Origin: Pseudomonadota bacterium
GTDB taxonomy: Bacteria; Myxococcota_A; UBA9160; SZUA-336
Assembly (NCBI GenBank): GCA_003247575.1
Contig: QJZC01000006.1
Span: 1-61,119 of the forward strand
Direction of reading: 5' to 3'
Length of the DNA stretch: 61,119 nucleotides
Under the pieces are notes generated by a model that saw nothing but the letters and a program-made list of their open reading frames with translations, searched no databases and was not told the origin of the DNA. The stretch's first letter is position 1, and the number at the start of each line of letters is the position of its first letter. A program made the position numbers and the translations under genes. Below, piece after piece: positions 16,702-24,569 of this stretch.

Positions 16702-17670
16702 GTGAAACTGATCCGAGATGGATCGGTCGGTCTGATTACGCTGACCCTGCTCTCCTCCGCAATGTCAGGCCTTGCGTACGAGGTCGACGAGAAGAAGAAC
16801 CAAGTCGAGCTCGAATCTCTGTCCGACTTCGATGCTTGCGTGACGGACTTTGGCGTCAACGACTACTGCCTGGACGGGCTCAAGCGTCGCGCGGACGCGA
16901 AGCCCGCGGAAGCGTTCGAGGCCGGGAAAAAGGCTAGGATCAACTATCAGCACTGGGTTGCGCTGTACTTCTTCGAGAAGGCGCTCTCCAAGAAGGCCGA
17001 TCCCGATCGATGTTCGGACGAAGATGTCGAGCTCGGAGTCCTCTCGGGACTCGACCTGCCGTCGAGCTACGAGGGGGCCGAGCGTGCGCAAACCGTCGCC
17101 GAGAAATGCTGGCGAGAGCTGCAGCCCAAGCTGATCGCCGGACTGACAGAGAGAAGGGGATCCTACTACATGGCCAATCTATGCCCCTTGCTGACGAGCA
17201 AGGTCTCCGAGCCCGATGAGTGCAAGCCCAAGCCGAAGGTCGGCGCCGAGAGACGACGGGGGGATCGAAAGGTCACCGCCGACATCCTCGCACTCCAAGA
17301 TGTGAACTGGAAGGATCTCGAGCTGAAGTTCGATCAGGCGCTCGTGCTCCAAGGCCGGGGAACAGAGCAGATCTTCGTCGTACGCGCCGAAGCGCCAAAC
17401 GAGGATTTGTTCGCGATCAAGCTCAGCGGAATCAGCGGGCCTTGGAACCGGCGGGTCATCGTCGCGTGCGAGCGGTCCTCGAAGCGGGACACCGAGTACG
17501 TCACCCTAGTGGATGGCCAGGAGTGGACCTTGATCGACATCGACGAGCGCTATGGATACCCCGGCTTCACGGTCTACCCGAAGGAGTCGGAGGAGATTCA
17601 GGCGTATCGCGTCAGACTCGAAGACCGCAAGAAGGTCGATTCGAGAAGCGTTGCCTCCGAGTTCAAGTAG
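16702..17670 (+). CDS. secreted hypothetical protein
   Basis: 322 residues from GTG 16702, chosen because AGGAG (16690-16694) is seven bases upstream and the frame then gives a clean signal peptide (LIRDGSVGLITLTLLSSAMS, cleavage near GLA-YEVD). The mature part has four or more Cys residues (DACVTDFGVNDYCLDGL, DRCSDEDVEL, EKCWREL, LCPLLT) in a Sel1/TPR-like helical region. A charged linker leads to a C-terminal beta domain of about 130 residues (LVLQGRGTEQIFVVRAEA, EWTLIDIDERYG). Probably periplasmic; function unknown. Confidence 0.7.
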   Translation: MKLIRDGSVGLITLTLLSSAMSGLAYEVDEKKNQVELESLSDFDACVTDFGVNDYCLDGLKRRADAKPAEAFEAGKKARINYQHWVALYFFEKALSKKADPDRCSDEDVELGVLSGLDLPSSYEGAERAQTVAEKCWRELQPKLIAGLTERRGSYYMANLCPLLTSKVSEPDECKPKPKVGAERRRGDRKVTADILALQDVNWKDLELKFDQALVLQGRGTEQIFVVRAEAPNEDLFAIKLSGISGPWNRRVIVACERSSKRDTEYVTLVDGQEWTLIDIDERYGYPGFTVYPKESEEIQAYRVRLEDRKKVDSRSVASEFK

Positions 17671-17764
17671 GCACTCCGCACCGATCGCAGGACGAAGATC
17701 CGAAACCCGTCTTCCGGAACGCGGTTCGGCACCGCACGCGGCCGGCATCCGGATGAGCGCCTGA

Positions 17765-17801
17765 AAGCCGCTCGGGGACCCGATCGGTCCCCGAGCGGCT
17801 T
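17765..17801. terminator. perfect 16-bp hairpin, probable bidirectional terminator
   Basis: AAGCCGCTCGGGGACC (17765-17780), loop CGATC, and its exact complement (17786-17801). It lies between the stop of the secreted-protein gene and the convergent stop at 17804. T-tracts are short on both sides. The end of its right arm also forms the edge of the 739-bp tandem duplication. Confidence 0.65.
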
Positions 17802-17803
17802 GG

Positions 17804-18193
17804 TCAGCGGGCCTCCTCTGTAGGCATCAGGAAGTAGCCCACGGTGATGAGCACCAGATAGATGTGCCCGAGGACAGTGAACACGACCGCCCGCCGGATA
17901 TCGCGCTTCGAGAAGTACCGCAAGAACTCCGCCTTGGTGCACGGCAACGTCGCCCCCTCTCGCTCGAGAATAACGGCCGGTATGAGCGCAACCAAGCCCA
18001 GCACCCACGCGTAACGGGCTCCAGTGAGAAACGGTCCCTCCAGCCAGGAGAAGGGAAAGCCGGGTAATTCGGCCGCGTCTCGAAGCATGGGCTCCTTCTC
18101 GAAGATGGGAACGAGCGTATACCTCTGCTTGAAGCCAAGCGTGATGAGGGTGATGATGACGACGAAGGCGATGTTGCCCAGCCAGAACGCCAT
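17804..18193 (-). CDS. putative membrane immunity protein, copy A
   Basis: 129 residues and three predicted membrane helices (about 5-22, 62-80 and 103-123). A cytoplasmic-looking loop lies between the first two (TLVPIFEKEPMLRDAAEL), and CTKAEFLRYFSKRDIRRAV precedes the third. It is about 78% identical (my hand count) to the copy 739 bases upstream and has the same length. The ATG overlaps the stop of the truncated toxin-domain fragment by one base (TGATG). Polytopic proteins of this size directly behind pore-forming bacteriocins usually confer immunity. That role is inferred, not shown. Confidence 0.7.
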   Translation of the reverse strand: MAFWLGNIAFVVIITLITLGFKQRYTLVPIFEKEPMLRDAAELPGFPFSWLEGPFLTGARYAWVLGLVALIPAVILEREGATLPCTKAEFLRYFSKRDIRRAVVFTVLGHIYLVLITVGYFLMPTEEAR

Positions 18194-18531
18194 CAGAGGA
18201 TCTCGACCCATGCATCGGCCCAGCCTTCGACCATGTCGGAGACGGCGTCGTACCACGACCCGCCGAGCCACTTGCCGAACTCGGATCCCAGGGAGCCCCC
18301 GAGGATGGCAGCCGCGATGCCCACTACAAAGATTACCGTTCCACCCGGACCGGAGAGGACGCTAGCAGTGAAGAGGAGCTTGGATCCTCCGATGACCGCG
18401 GCGCCTCCCGCCCAGGATCCGCCCGCACCGAAGATCACCCCAACCGTCTCGCCTGCCGCAGTGCGAAGCTTCGTCCCCTGGGGGGCTATGAGTGAAGTTG
18501 TAGATATCGAGAACCGCAGGCACGATCCAAG
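18193..18531 (-). pseudogene. orphan C-terminal domain of the toxin-like protein (copy A)
   Basis: About 110 codons match the C-terminus of the protein encoded at 18932-19741: GTKLRTAAGETVGVIFGAGG, KLLFTASVLSGPGGTVIFVV and a shared GWADAWVEI end. The intervening variable part differs (FGKWLGGSWYDAVSDMVEG). No ATG, GTG or TTG is available before the homologous part begins, so it is probably silent unless recombined onto a full-length N-terminus. This is how orphan cassettes of polymorphic toxins look. The residues that differ cluster near the end of the domain. Confidence 0.75.
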
Positions 18532-18537
18532 GTGCAG

Positions 18538-19273
18538 CTTGGTCAGCCGGCCTCCTCTGGAGGCTTCAGGAAGTACACCAAGGTGATGAGCACCAGATAG
18601 ATGAGCCCGAGGACAGTGAACACGACTGCTCGCCGGATATCGCGTTTCGAGAAGTATTGTAAGAACTCCGCCTTGGTACACGGAAACGTCGCCGGATCTC
18701 GCTCGAGCAGGCGTGCAGGTGCGAGGGCAACCATGCCAAGCGCCAAAGCGTAACGGGCTCCCGTGAGAAACGGTCCCTCCAGCCAGTAGAACGGATAACC
18801 TGGGAGTTGGGCCACCTCTCGAAGCATGGGCTCCTTCTCGAAGATGGGAACGAGCGTGCGCCTCTGCTTGAAGCCAAGCGTGATGAGGGTGATGATGACG
18901 ACAAGGGCGATCAGGAAACACACCTGAGCCATCAGAAAATCTCGACCCATGCGTCAGCCCAGCCTCCGATCGTGTCGGAGAGGGCGTCGAAAAGCCACGT
19001 GCCGCCCCACTTGCCGGCGTCTGATCCCACCGAGCCCCCGAGGATGGCAGCTGCGATGCCCACGACAAAGATTACCGTTCCACCGGGACCGGAGAGGACG
19101 CTAGCCGTGAAGAGGAGCTTGGCTCCGACCGCGACCGCGCCGCCTCCCACCCAGGATCCGCCCGCACCGAAGATCACCCCAACCGTCTCGCCTGCCGCAG
19201 TGCGAAGCTTCGTCCCCTCGGGGGCTGTGAGTGAATTGTAGAAACCGAGGGCTGCGGGCACGATCCAGGTGGA
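18538..19273. repeat. 739-bp tandem duplication, copy B
   Basis: Copy B of the direct repeat. It includes the second small membrane-protein gene and the 3' third of the intact toxin-like gene. Its upstream border lies inside that gene at about 19270, where similarity to copy A stops abruptly. Confidence 0.85.
18543..18932 (-). CDS. putative membrane immunity protein, copy B
   Basis: 129 residues with the same three-helix layout as copy A: an N-terminal helix ending ITLITLGFKQRRTLVP, a central helix after GPFLTGARYA, and a C-terminal helix after YFSKRDIRRAVV. Differences from copy A concentrate in the first ten residues, the middle helix (ALALGMVALAPARLLERDPA) and the last loop. These could face a diverging toxin. 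The ATG overlaps the stop of the toxin-like gene (TGATG, 18932-18934), which indicates coupled translation and supports a toxin-immunity pair. An alternative is an accessory chaperone or maturation factor. Confidence 0.72.
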   Translation of the reverse strand: MAQVCFLIALVVIITLITLGFKQRRTLVPIFEKEPMLREVAQLPGYPFYWLEGPFLTGARYALALGMVALAPARLLERDPATFPCTKAEFLQYFSKRDIRRAVVFTVLGLIYLVLITLVYFLKPPEEAG

Positions 19274-19741
19274 ACGTCGCGCCAAGGTTCGTGCCCGCAG
19301 CACCTGTCCGGCAAGTCGGTTTGCGACCCTCTCCAGGTACACTCCCGGCCGAACTCCCTTGGGCACAACGAACTGCCGCCTGAAGAAGTCCGCGTGCGGA
19401 CGTGGCGAGCTGGGCAGGTGGATGTTCCCCAGCCGACGCTGTACGAATCGGGGCAGATCGTCCAACGCCTTTCGTAGCTGTCCATAGACCGGATGCGACT
19501 TGAGCATCTGCTCGAGTGCTCCTCGCTCATGGCTACTGACTCCGAAGGGAGAGCGCGAGCCGCTGAACCGGGTCATCACATCCGAGTACACGCGGTCTGC
19601 AAGCTGGGCGACGCCCTGCAGTTCGTGCTGGAGCACTCCGCTGTACCCACTCACTCCCGTGGATCCAAGTCCTGCGAGAGCGGAGATCCTATTGCCGATC
19701 GCCCATTTGTTTTGCACGGCGGATTCGGCGAAGTCGTACAT
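18932..19741 (-). CDS. putative toxin with glycine-zipper membrane-active C-terminus
   Basis: 269 residues from ATG 19741. The frame stays open to GTG 19912, so an N-terminal extension of 57 residues is possible. The N-terminal ~150 residues are helical and soluble (YDFAESAVQNKWAIGNRISA; QHELQGVAQLADRVY; ALDDLPRFVQRRLG). The last ~110 are hydrophobic and very rich in Gly and Ala, with GxxxG runs (GVIFGAGGSWVGGG, FVVGIAAAILGGSVGS), ending GWADAWVEIF. Such segments suggest membrane insertion, as in pore-forming effectors. No signal peptide or known secretion marker was seen. The call rests on composition plus the coupled, duplicated membrane protein. Confidence 0.6.
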   Translation of the reverse strand: MYDFAESAVQNKWAIGNRISALAGLGSTGVSGYSGVLQHELQGVAQLADRVYSDVMTRFSGSRSPFGVSSHERGALEQMLKSHPVYGQLRKALDDLPRFVQRRLGNIHLPSSPRPHADFFRRQFVVPKGVRPGVYLERVANRLAGQVLRARTLARRSTWIVPAALGFYNSLTAPEGTKLRTAAGETVGVIFGAGGSWVGGGAVAVGAKLLFTASVLSGPGGTVIFVVGIAAAILGGSVGSDAGKWGGTWLFDALSDTIGGWADAWVEIF

Positions 19742-20067
19742 CTGCGTGAGCAGCCAGGGGTCCTGCTGCCTGTGGCGAGTCTCCCGGCCTCGCCAAGAAG
19801 ATCGGATGTGTTTCGTCAGACATGGCGTGTCTCTCGAGTGATTCAGCACGCAGCTGGCAGGTGGAAGGTCGAAGATGGCTGGCGGGCGATCCGCGGGTTT
19901 CATCGGTCCCACCGTAGAGGTCGGCTGAACCGTTGGCGTTGGGCCAGTCTACCCTCGTTCCTCTCCGCCGCAAGCACATCTCGGGCATCCAGCTTCGCAG
20001 ATCGTTCCGATCCCGCCTGACCCAGCCGAGCTCCCGCCGAGAGTCCACACCACACTCGAACTTGAGC

Positions 20068-23000
20068 TCAGATCAGCTGTCCGAGCCTTGTCCTGAGCTG
20101 AATGACCTTGCAGTGAGCCCCCCACGCCGCATACGCCTCGCTGGCGTTGCGCAGGGCTTCCTCGGCCTGTGAGTAGCGGTGACCTTCTCGCAGCAGGATC
20201 GCCTGCCGCTCGTATACGAGGGCGAGATGGTTTTGGTAGCCATTCGAGGAGGCGCGCTCGGCAGTCTTCCAATAGAGCGACAATGCGCGCTCAGCCGCGC
20301 CGCGCAATCTCGCGCGCTCCGCTTCGAGAAGCTGCGCCATGTGCACGAAATCGGGCCCATGGCGCGCCCAGATCCTGAGCTGGCGGAGTGACGCGCGCAG
20401 TTCGCGCTGAAATCCCATTCGCGCTCGTCCACGTGCCGTCCCTACCAGCATCGCTGCCGCCACGCCCCGGAAGAACATGTAGTCGGCTACGTGAGACGAC
20501 GTAGACAATCGTTCGAGAACGAGCGCTCGCACGGGTTCGGAGATCCGCAGTGCGGCCCTCGGATCCCCCCAGTAACAGAGACACGCCAGCCAGTCTGCTG
20601 CCAGCTGCGAAGCGTAGCTCGATGGCCGCGCGAGCGCCGCTTGCACCCGATCCAACATGGGCTGGTCGATCCCCAGCGCTGGATTGGAAAGTCGCAGGTA
20701 GGGCTCCGACAAGGACTCGGCGTGTCCGGAGGGGTCGGAGTCCAACCGCGTCGGGAGCGCACGAAAGGCCTCGAGAACCGCGGGAATACAGGCACCAGAG
20801 AGTGCGAGATAGCGGCTACTGAGATAGTGCGCGTTGGTCGCGTCCTGGATGTCGCCGACCTCGCGAAGCTCCTCGGCAACCCCAAGGAGAGCACCGACGA
20901 CCTCGCGCCGCGGTCTGATCCACCCGTAAGAGAATTCTTGCAGCAGATATTCCGCCTTGGCGCCATAGACGGGATCGCTGATCTGAGTCTTCCAGCATTG
21001 GGCGGCCTCTACATGGCGCTCGACGCCTCTCAGATCGCGCAGCACCGCAGCCCGGAATCCCGCATAAGCTGCGAGATAGTAGGGAAGCGCGTTCGTATAG
21101 CCATGTCGGTAGAACAAACGAAGCGCGCACATCACGTTCCGACAGACCAGCCTGACGCTCGTGAGTGTCTGTGCTTGGCCCGAGGCCGCGTTGATCATGA
21201 GCTGTGCGGTCCGGGATCTATCCGAGCTCTCGATCGGGTGGAATGGCGAGGTGTGCGTGTACCCGCGAAGCAGGCGATCCGTGCGGAATACCTCCCAGAG
21301 CATGCGCAGCCGCGATGGATGCCGCGATTGGCGCACGCCGTAGCGACGCAATGTGGTCCAAGTCAGCTCGAGCGCCTCCTCGGGCGACCGCAAGGTCGTA
21401 GTGAACTGCGCGCCGCTTCTGTTCTGTGAGCAGAGACTGGGCGGCTTCTCGAATCCGATCGTGCGCAAAGCGATAGCCGTTCGAACAGGGAATGATCAGA
21501 CCCGCATCCGCGAGTGCGTAGAGCGCGGGTTCGAGTCTCCCGGGCACCCCACCCCTGAGCTCACGAAGTAGATCGAGATCGAAGTCTCCCCGAAGACAGC
21601 TCGCGAACTTCTGGATTTCGAGAGTCCCGTGCTCGACCCTCGCCAGATGTGAAATAATCAGCCCAACCGCGCCCTCCGGAATCTCTGCGGCGGCGACCTG
21701 CGCATCATCCCAGACCCAGCCCTGACCGAGCTCGTATCGAATCCACCCGAACGCACACAGATGATCCGTGAACTGCCGGATCAGCAACGCGCTGTTTCCC
21801 GTCTTGCGCGTGATCTGCCGAGCAAGCGAGGCCACGTCGCGATCCTCGACCTGTAGGGCATCCGCGAGCATCCGAGTGGATGCCTCGATCGAGAGAGGTC
21901 CGAGCTCGATTTCCCGAGGTCGGAGGTCACTTCGGCGCAGGCGTGTCAACGTAGAGGCAAACGAGTCGGATTCATCGAGCTCGTCGTCGCGATAGGCTCC
22001 GACAAGAAGCAATGCACGGCTCTCGCTCGCGCTGGCCAGCTGCTCGATCATCTCCAGACTCGCAGCGTCCGCCCACTGCAAGTCATCCAAGAAGAGCACG
22101 AGCGGGTGACCCGGCTGAGCGCAGGCGGTAACGAAGCGGAGCAGCGCCAGGACGAGCCGCGCATGCGTCTCTTGCGGCCCCAGATCGGGGACCGCCGGGA
22201 CCTCTCCGAGCACGAGCGCGAGCGCGAGGTCGGGTACCCAATCGACCAGTACGCGCGCGATGCTACCGAGCTCTGTCCGAAGCTCGTCTCCGAAGTGGGC
22301 GAATCGCTCCTGGCTCTCGATCAAGAGCTGATCGCACCAGCCGGTGAGCGCGTCGCGAAATCCCGCGTAGGGTCGGCCCCGATGGTACGCATCGAACTTG
22401 CCCTCGGCAAAGTACCCACCGCTCTTGTTGATCGGCCCCCGCAGAGTCCCTGCAAGGGCCGACTTCCCAACCCCCGCAGCTCCGCGAAGCAGCACGAGCT
22501 GCGGCTCGCCATTCGCCGCGCGAGAGTACGCAGAATGCAGCTCCTCGACCTGGGCATCCCTTCCATAGAGCTTGGCAGGAAAGACCGCGCGCTCGGCTAG
22601 ATCCGCACTCCCCAGGCGGAACGCGTCGTCGCCCGAACGTCCAGAACGCCAGTCGTCCCGACTGCGGCGCAGATCTGCCGCGAGGGCGCCCGCACTCTGA
22701 TAGCGTTCCGGCGGCTCCCTTTTGCAGCAGCTTCATCACGATGCGGCACAAGAGCGCTGGGATCTCTCTGCGAAGCTCGTCGAGAGCGGGAGGAACCCGG
22801 GCGATGTGCGCGTGGATCAGCTCGAGCGGATCGCTGGACTCGAAGGGGGGACGTCCCGTGAGCGCTGCATAGAGAGTCGCCCCGAGCGAGTAGAGGTCAC
22901 TACGAAGGTCGACCCCGCGACCCATGCGTCCGCTCTGTTCTGGGGCCATGTACTGAAGCGCGCGCTCCGGCCTCCCACCAAGCGACATCTCGGCCGGACG

Positions 23001-23471
23001 CTGAGCGCTCCCGAGTGCGCATGCCCGCCCGAATCCGATCAGATGCGTCTCGAGTGTCCCCGGTTCGACCAGGACGTTTCCCGGCCTCACGCCACGGTGA
23101 ATGATGCGCGCGGCGTGGATGCGTGCCAGAGCGTCGACGAGCTGCTCAGCAACTCGGAAGAAGTTGGCAAGCGAGAGCGACTCGTGCTCGAGCAGCGCAC
23201 GCAGGCTCTGCCCGGGCAACCGCTCGAGTACGAGAACGGGAACGTCCGCGGCCCGGCTGAGCTCGACGACGCGCACGACGCCAGGACCTTGCGTCTGGCA
23301 CAAGGCCGCGAACTCCCGCTCTAGCGGGCTCGACTCCTCTGGTGGGGAGACGGCGAGCGAGCACTTGAGAATGACCTCGAGACCGTCGTCTTGTCTGGTC
23401 GCTGCGTATACGGCATCGCGGTACCCCGTGCACAGATACTTCTCTACGCGATATCCATCCAGCTGAAACAC
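20068..23471 (-). pseudogene. decayed kinase-like/AAA-ATPase/TPR signalling protein
   Basis: Three overlapping frames together resemble the intact gene at 52085-55933. From 23471 leftward: a kinase-like domain (VILKCSL Lys kept; HRGVRPGN where HRD is expected; LIGFG where DFG is expected) ending at RIVMKLLQK. The frame then breaks at the CCCTTTT run (22717-22723). Removing one base continues as EPPERYQSAGAL and an AAA domain (Walker A GAAGVGKSAL, Walker B LVLFLDDLQWAD). A second break near 21400 coincides with loss of roughly 170 residues relative to the paralogue, after which the TPR-like C-terminus runs to 20068. An assembly error could explain the first break but not the deletion. Confidence 0.75.
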
Positions 23472-23825
23472 TCGCCACCCATTTCGCTGGAGCTACGAAA
23501 GACTGGAATGCCGAAGGCTGGAGCAGCCGACCCCTGCCAGGCGCGCCCCATGGCTGCGTCCCCTATCGGCCCCTGGGCTGGTCTCCTAGAACTCGGGTGT
23601 GCCGACCCCATGCGGGCGCGCAGTCCACGCGTGCCGTCGCACTTGGGCCAGAATGGCTATAGCTGTCGATATACATTCCTGAGTGTCGATTCATCCACCA
23701 GGACAGGGCTCGATGTCTACATTACCGCTCTCACCGAGTGCAGGGAACGAGTAGATGGAAGTCGTTCCGTGACTTCGGGATACTCTCGCGATGCAGGGAA
23801 TCTTCCCTTCTGTGAGGTTTCGAGC
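23472..23825. promoter_or_regulatory. divergent intergenic stretch, no gene seen
   Basis: 354 bases between the decayed kinase-like gene and the PP2C gene. The plus frame is open throughout but reads as random sequence rich in Pro, Ser and Cys. An imperfect direct repeat (GCCGACCCCTGCCAGGCGCG near 23527 and GCCGACCCCATGCGGGCGCG near 23602) could be operator-like. Promoters are presumably here, but I cannot define them. Confidence 0.4.
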
Positions 23826-24569
23826 TTGAGCACCGGGGGATCAGGAGCGTCGCGCGCGGGTATTCAGGAAGGCCACAACGAGGACGTATTTCTCGTAGAG
23901 GATGGGTTGGGACTGTATGTCGTCTGCGATGGTGCAAGCCGGTCGCCCGCCGGAGAGATCGCTGCTCGGGTCGCAACCGAGGCGGTTGCGGAGTTCATCG
24001 AGCGGGCTGATGTCGAGTTCGAGCCATACTCGAGCAACGTAGCGCGGCAGATCGTCGAGCACGCGATGCACTACGCGCTGAATGCCGTGCGTGCGGAGGC
24101 AAGAGCAGAACCGCGTCATCGTGGTCTCGCAACCACGATCACGGTTCTTCTCGCGCACGGCCGGGTAGGGGTCATCGGCCATTGCGGCGATAGTCGGGCC
24201 TACCTGATTCGGAGGAGGCGAGCAGCCCAGCTCACCCGCGATCACGACCTGACGCACGCGGCTTCCGACGCACTTCGGAGTGTCGACTTCGATATCTTCT
24301 CGATCGACCTCGAGGCGGGCGACACGATCGTCCTCTGCACGGATGGCGCCGAAGAGATCTTGCAGGATTCGACGTTCGTTCAGGCTGCGGGAGACCTGTC
24401 GCCACAGCTACTCGCGAGCCGCATCGTCAGCGCGGCACACAAACGAACGCCGTCTCAAGATGCGACAGCCGTCGCGGTTCGCGTGCGCAAGGAGCACGAT
24501 CCTGGCTGGATCGAACTCTCGAGTCCGTCGCGCGGGACGACCTTCGGACATACGATCGAACTCGCTTAG
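23826..24569 (+). CDS. PP2C-family protein serine/threonine phosphatase
   Basis: 247 residues from TTG 23826 (GAGG ~8 bases upstream). The frame extends further upstream, but the PP2C fold starts at SRAGIQEGHNEDVFLVED. Metal-binding acids are present: NED, VVCDGASRSPAGE, LCTDGAEE and SQDATAVAV. GHCGDSRAYLIRRRR and LTRDHDLTHA are typical strand motifs. The usual DGMGG is DGAS here. It is divergent from the decayed kinase-like gene, hinting that the two once formed a phosphorylation pair. The stop overlaps the convergent nuclease gene by four bases. Confidence 0.85.
   Translation: MSTGGSGASRAGIQEGHNEDVFLVEDGLGLYVVCDGASRSPAGEIAARVATEAVAEFIERADVEFEPYSSNVARQIVEHAMHYALNAVRAEARAEPRHRGLATTITVLLAHGRVGVIGHCGDSRAYLIRRRRAAQLTRDHDLTHAASDALRSVDFDIFSIDLEAGDTIVLCTDGAEEILQDSTFVQAAGDLSPQLLASRIVSAAHKRTPSQDATAVAVRVRKEHDPGWIELSSPSRGTTFGHTIELA

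Larger units (their letters stand above)
17799..18534. repeat. 739-bp tandem duplication, copy A
   Basis: Copy A of a direct repeat whose second copy starts 739 bases further on. It carries a complete small membrane-protein gene and the last ~110 codons of the toxin-like gene. The unit begins at GCTTGGTCAG and fades after CACGATCCAAGG. Sequence identity is high but not complete, so the event is not recent. Confidence 0.85.

Noticed and set aside
18193..19068. Long minus-strand frame that would fuse a 180-residue N-terminus to the orphan toxin tip
   Set aside because: The N-terminal part is the membrane-protein gene copy B read out of frame (His/Arg/Pro-rich), so only the last ~110 codons are meaningful.
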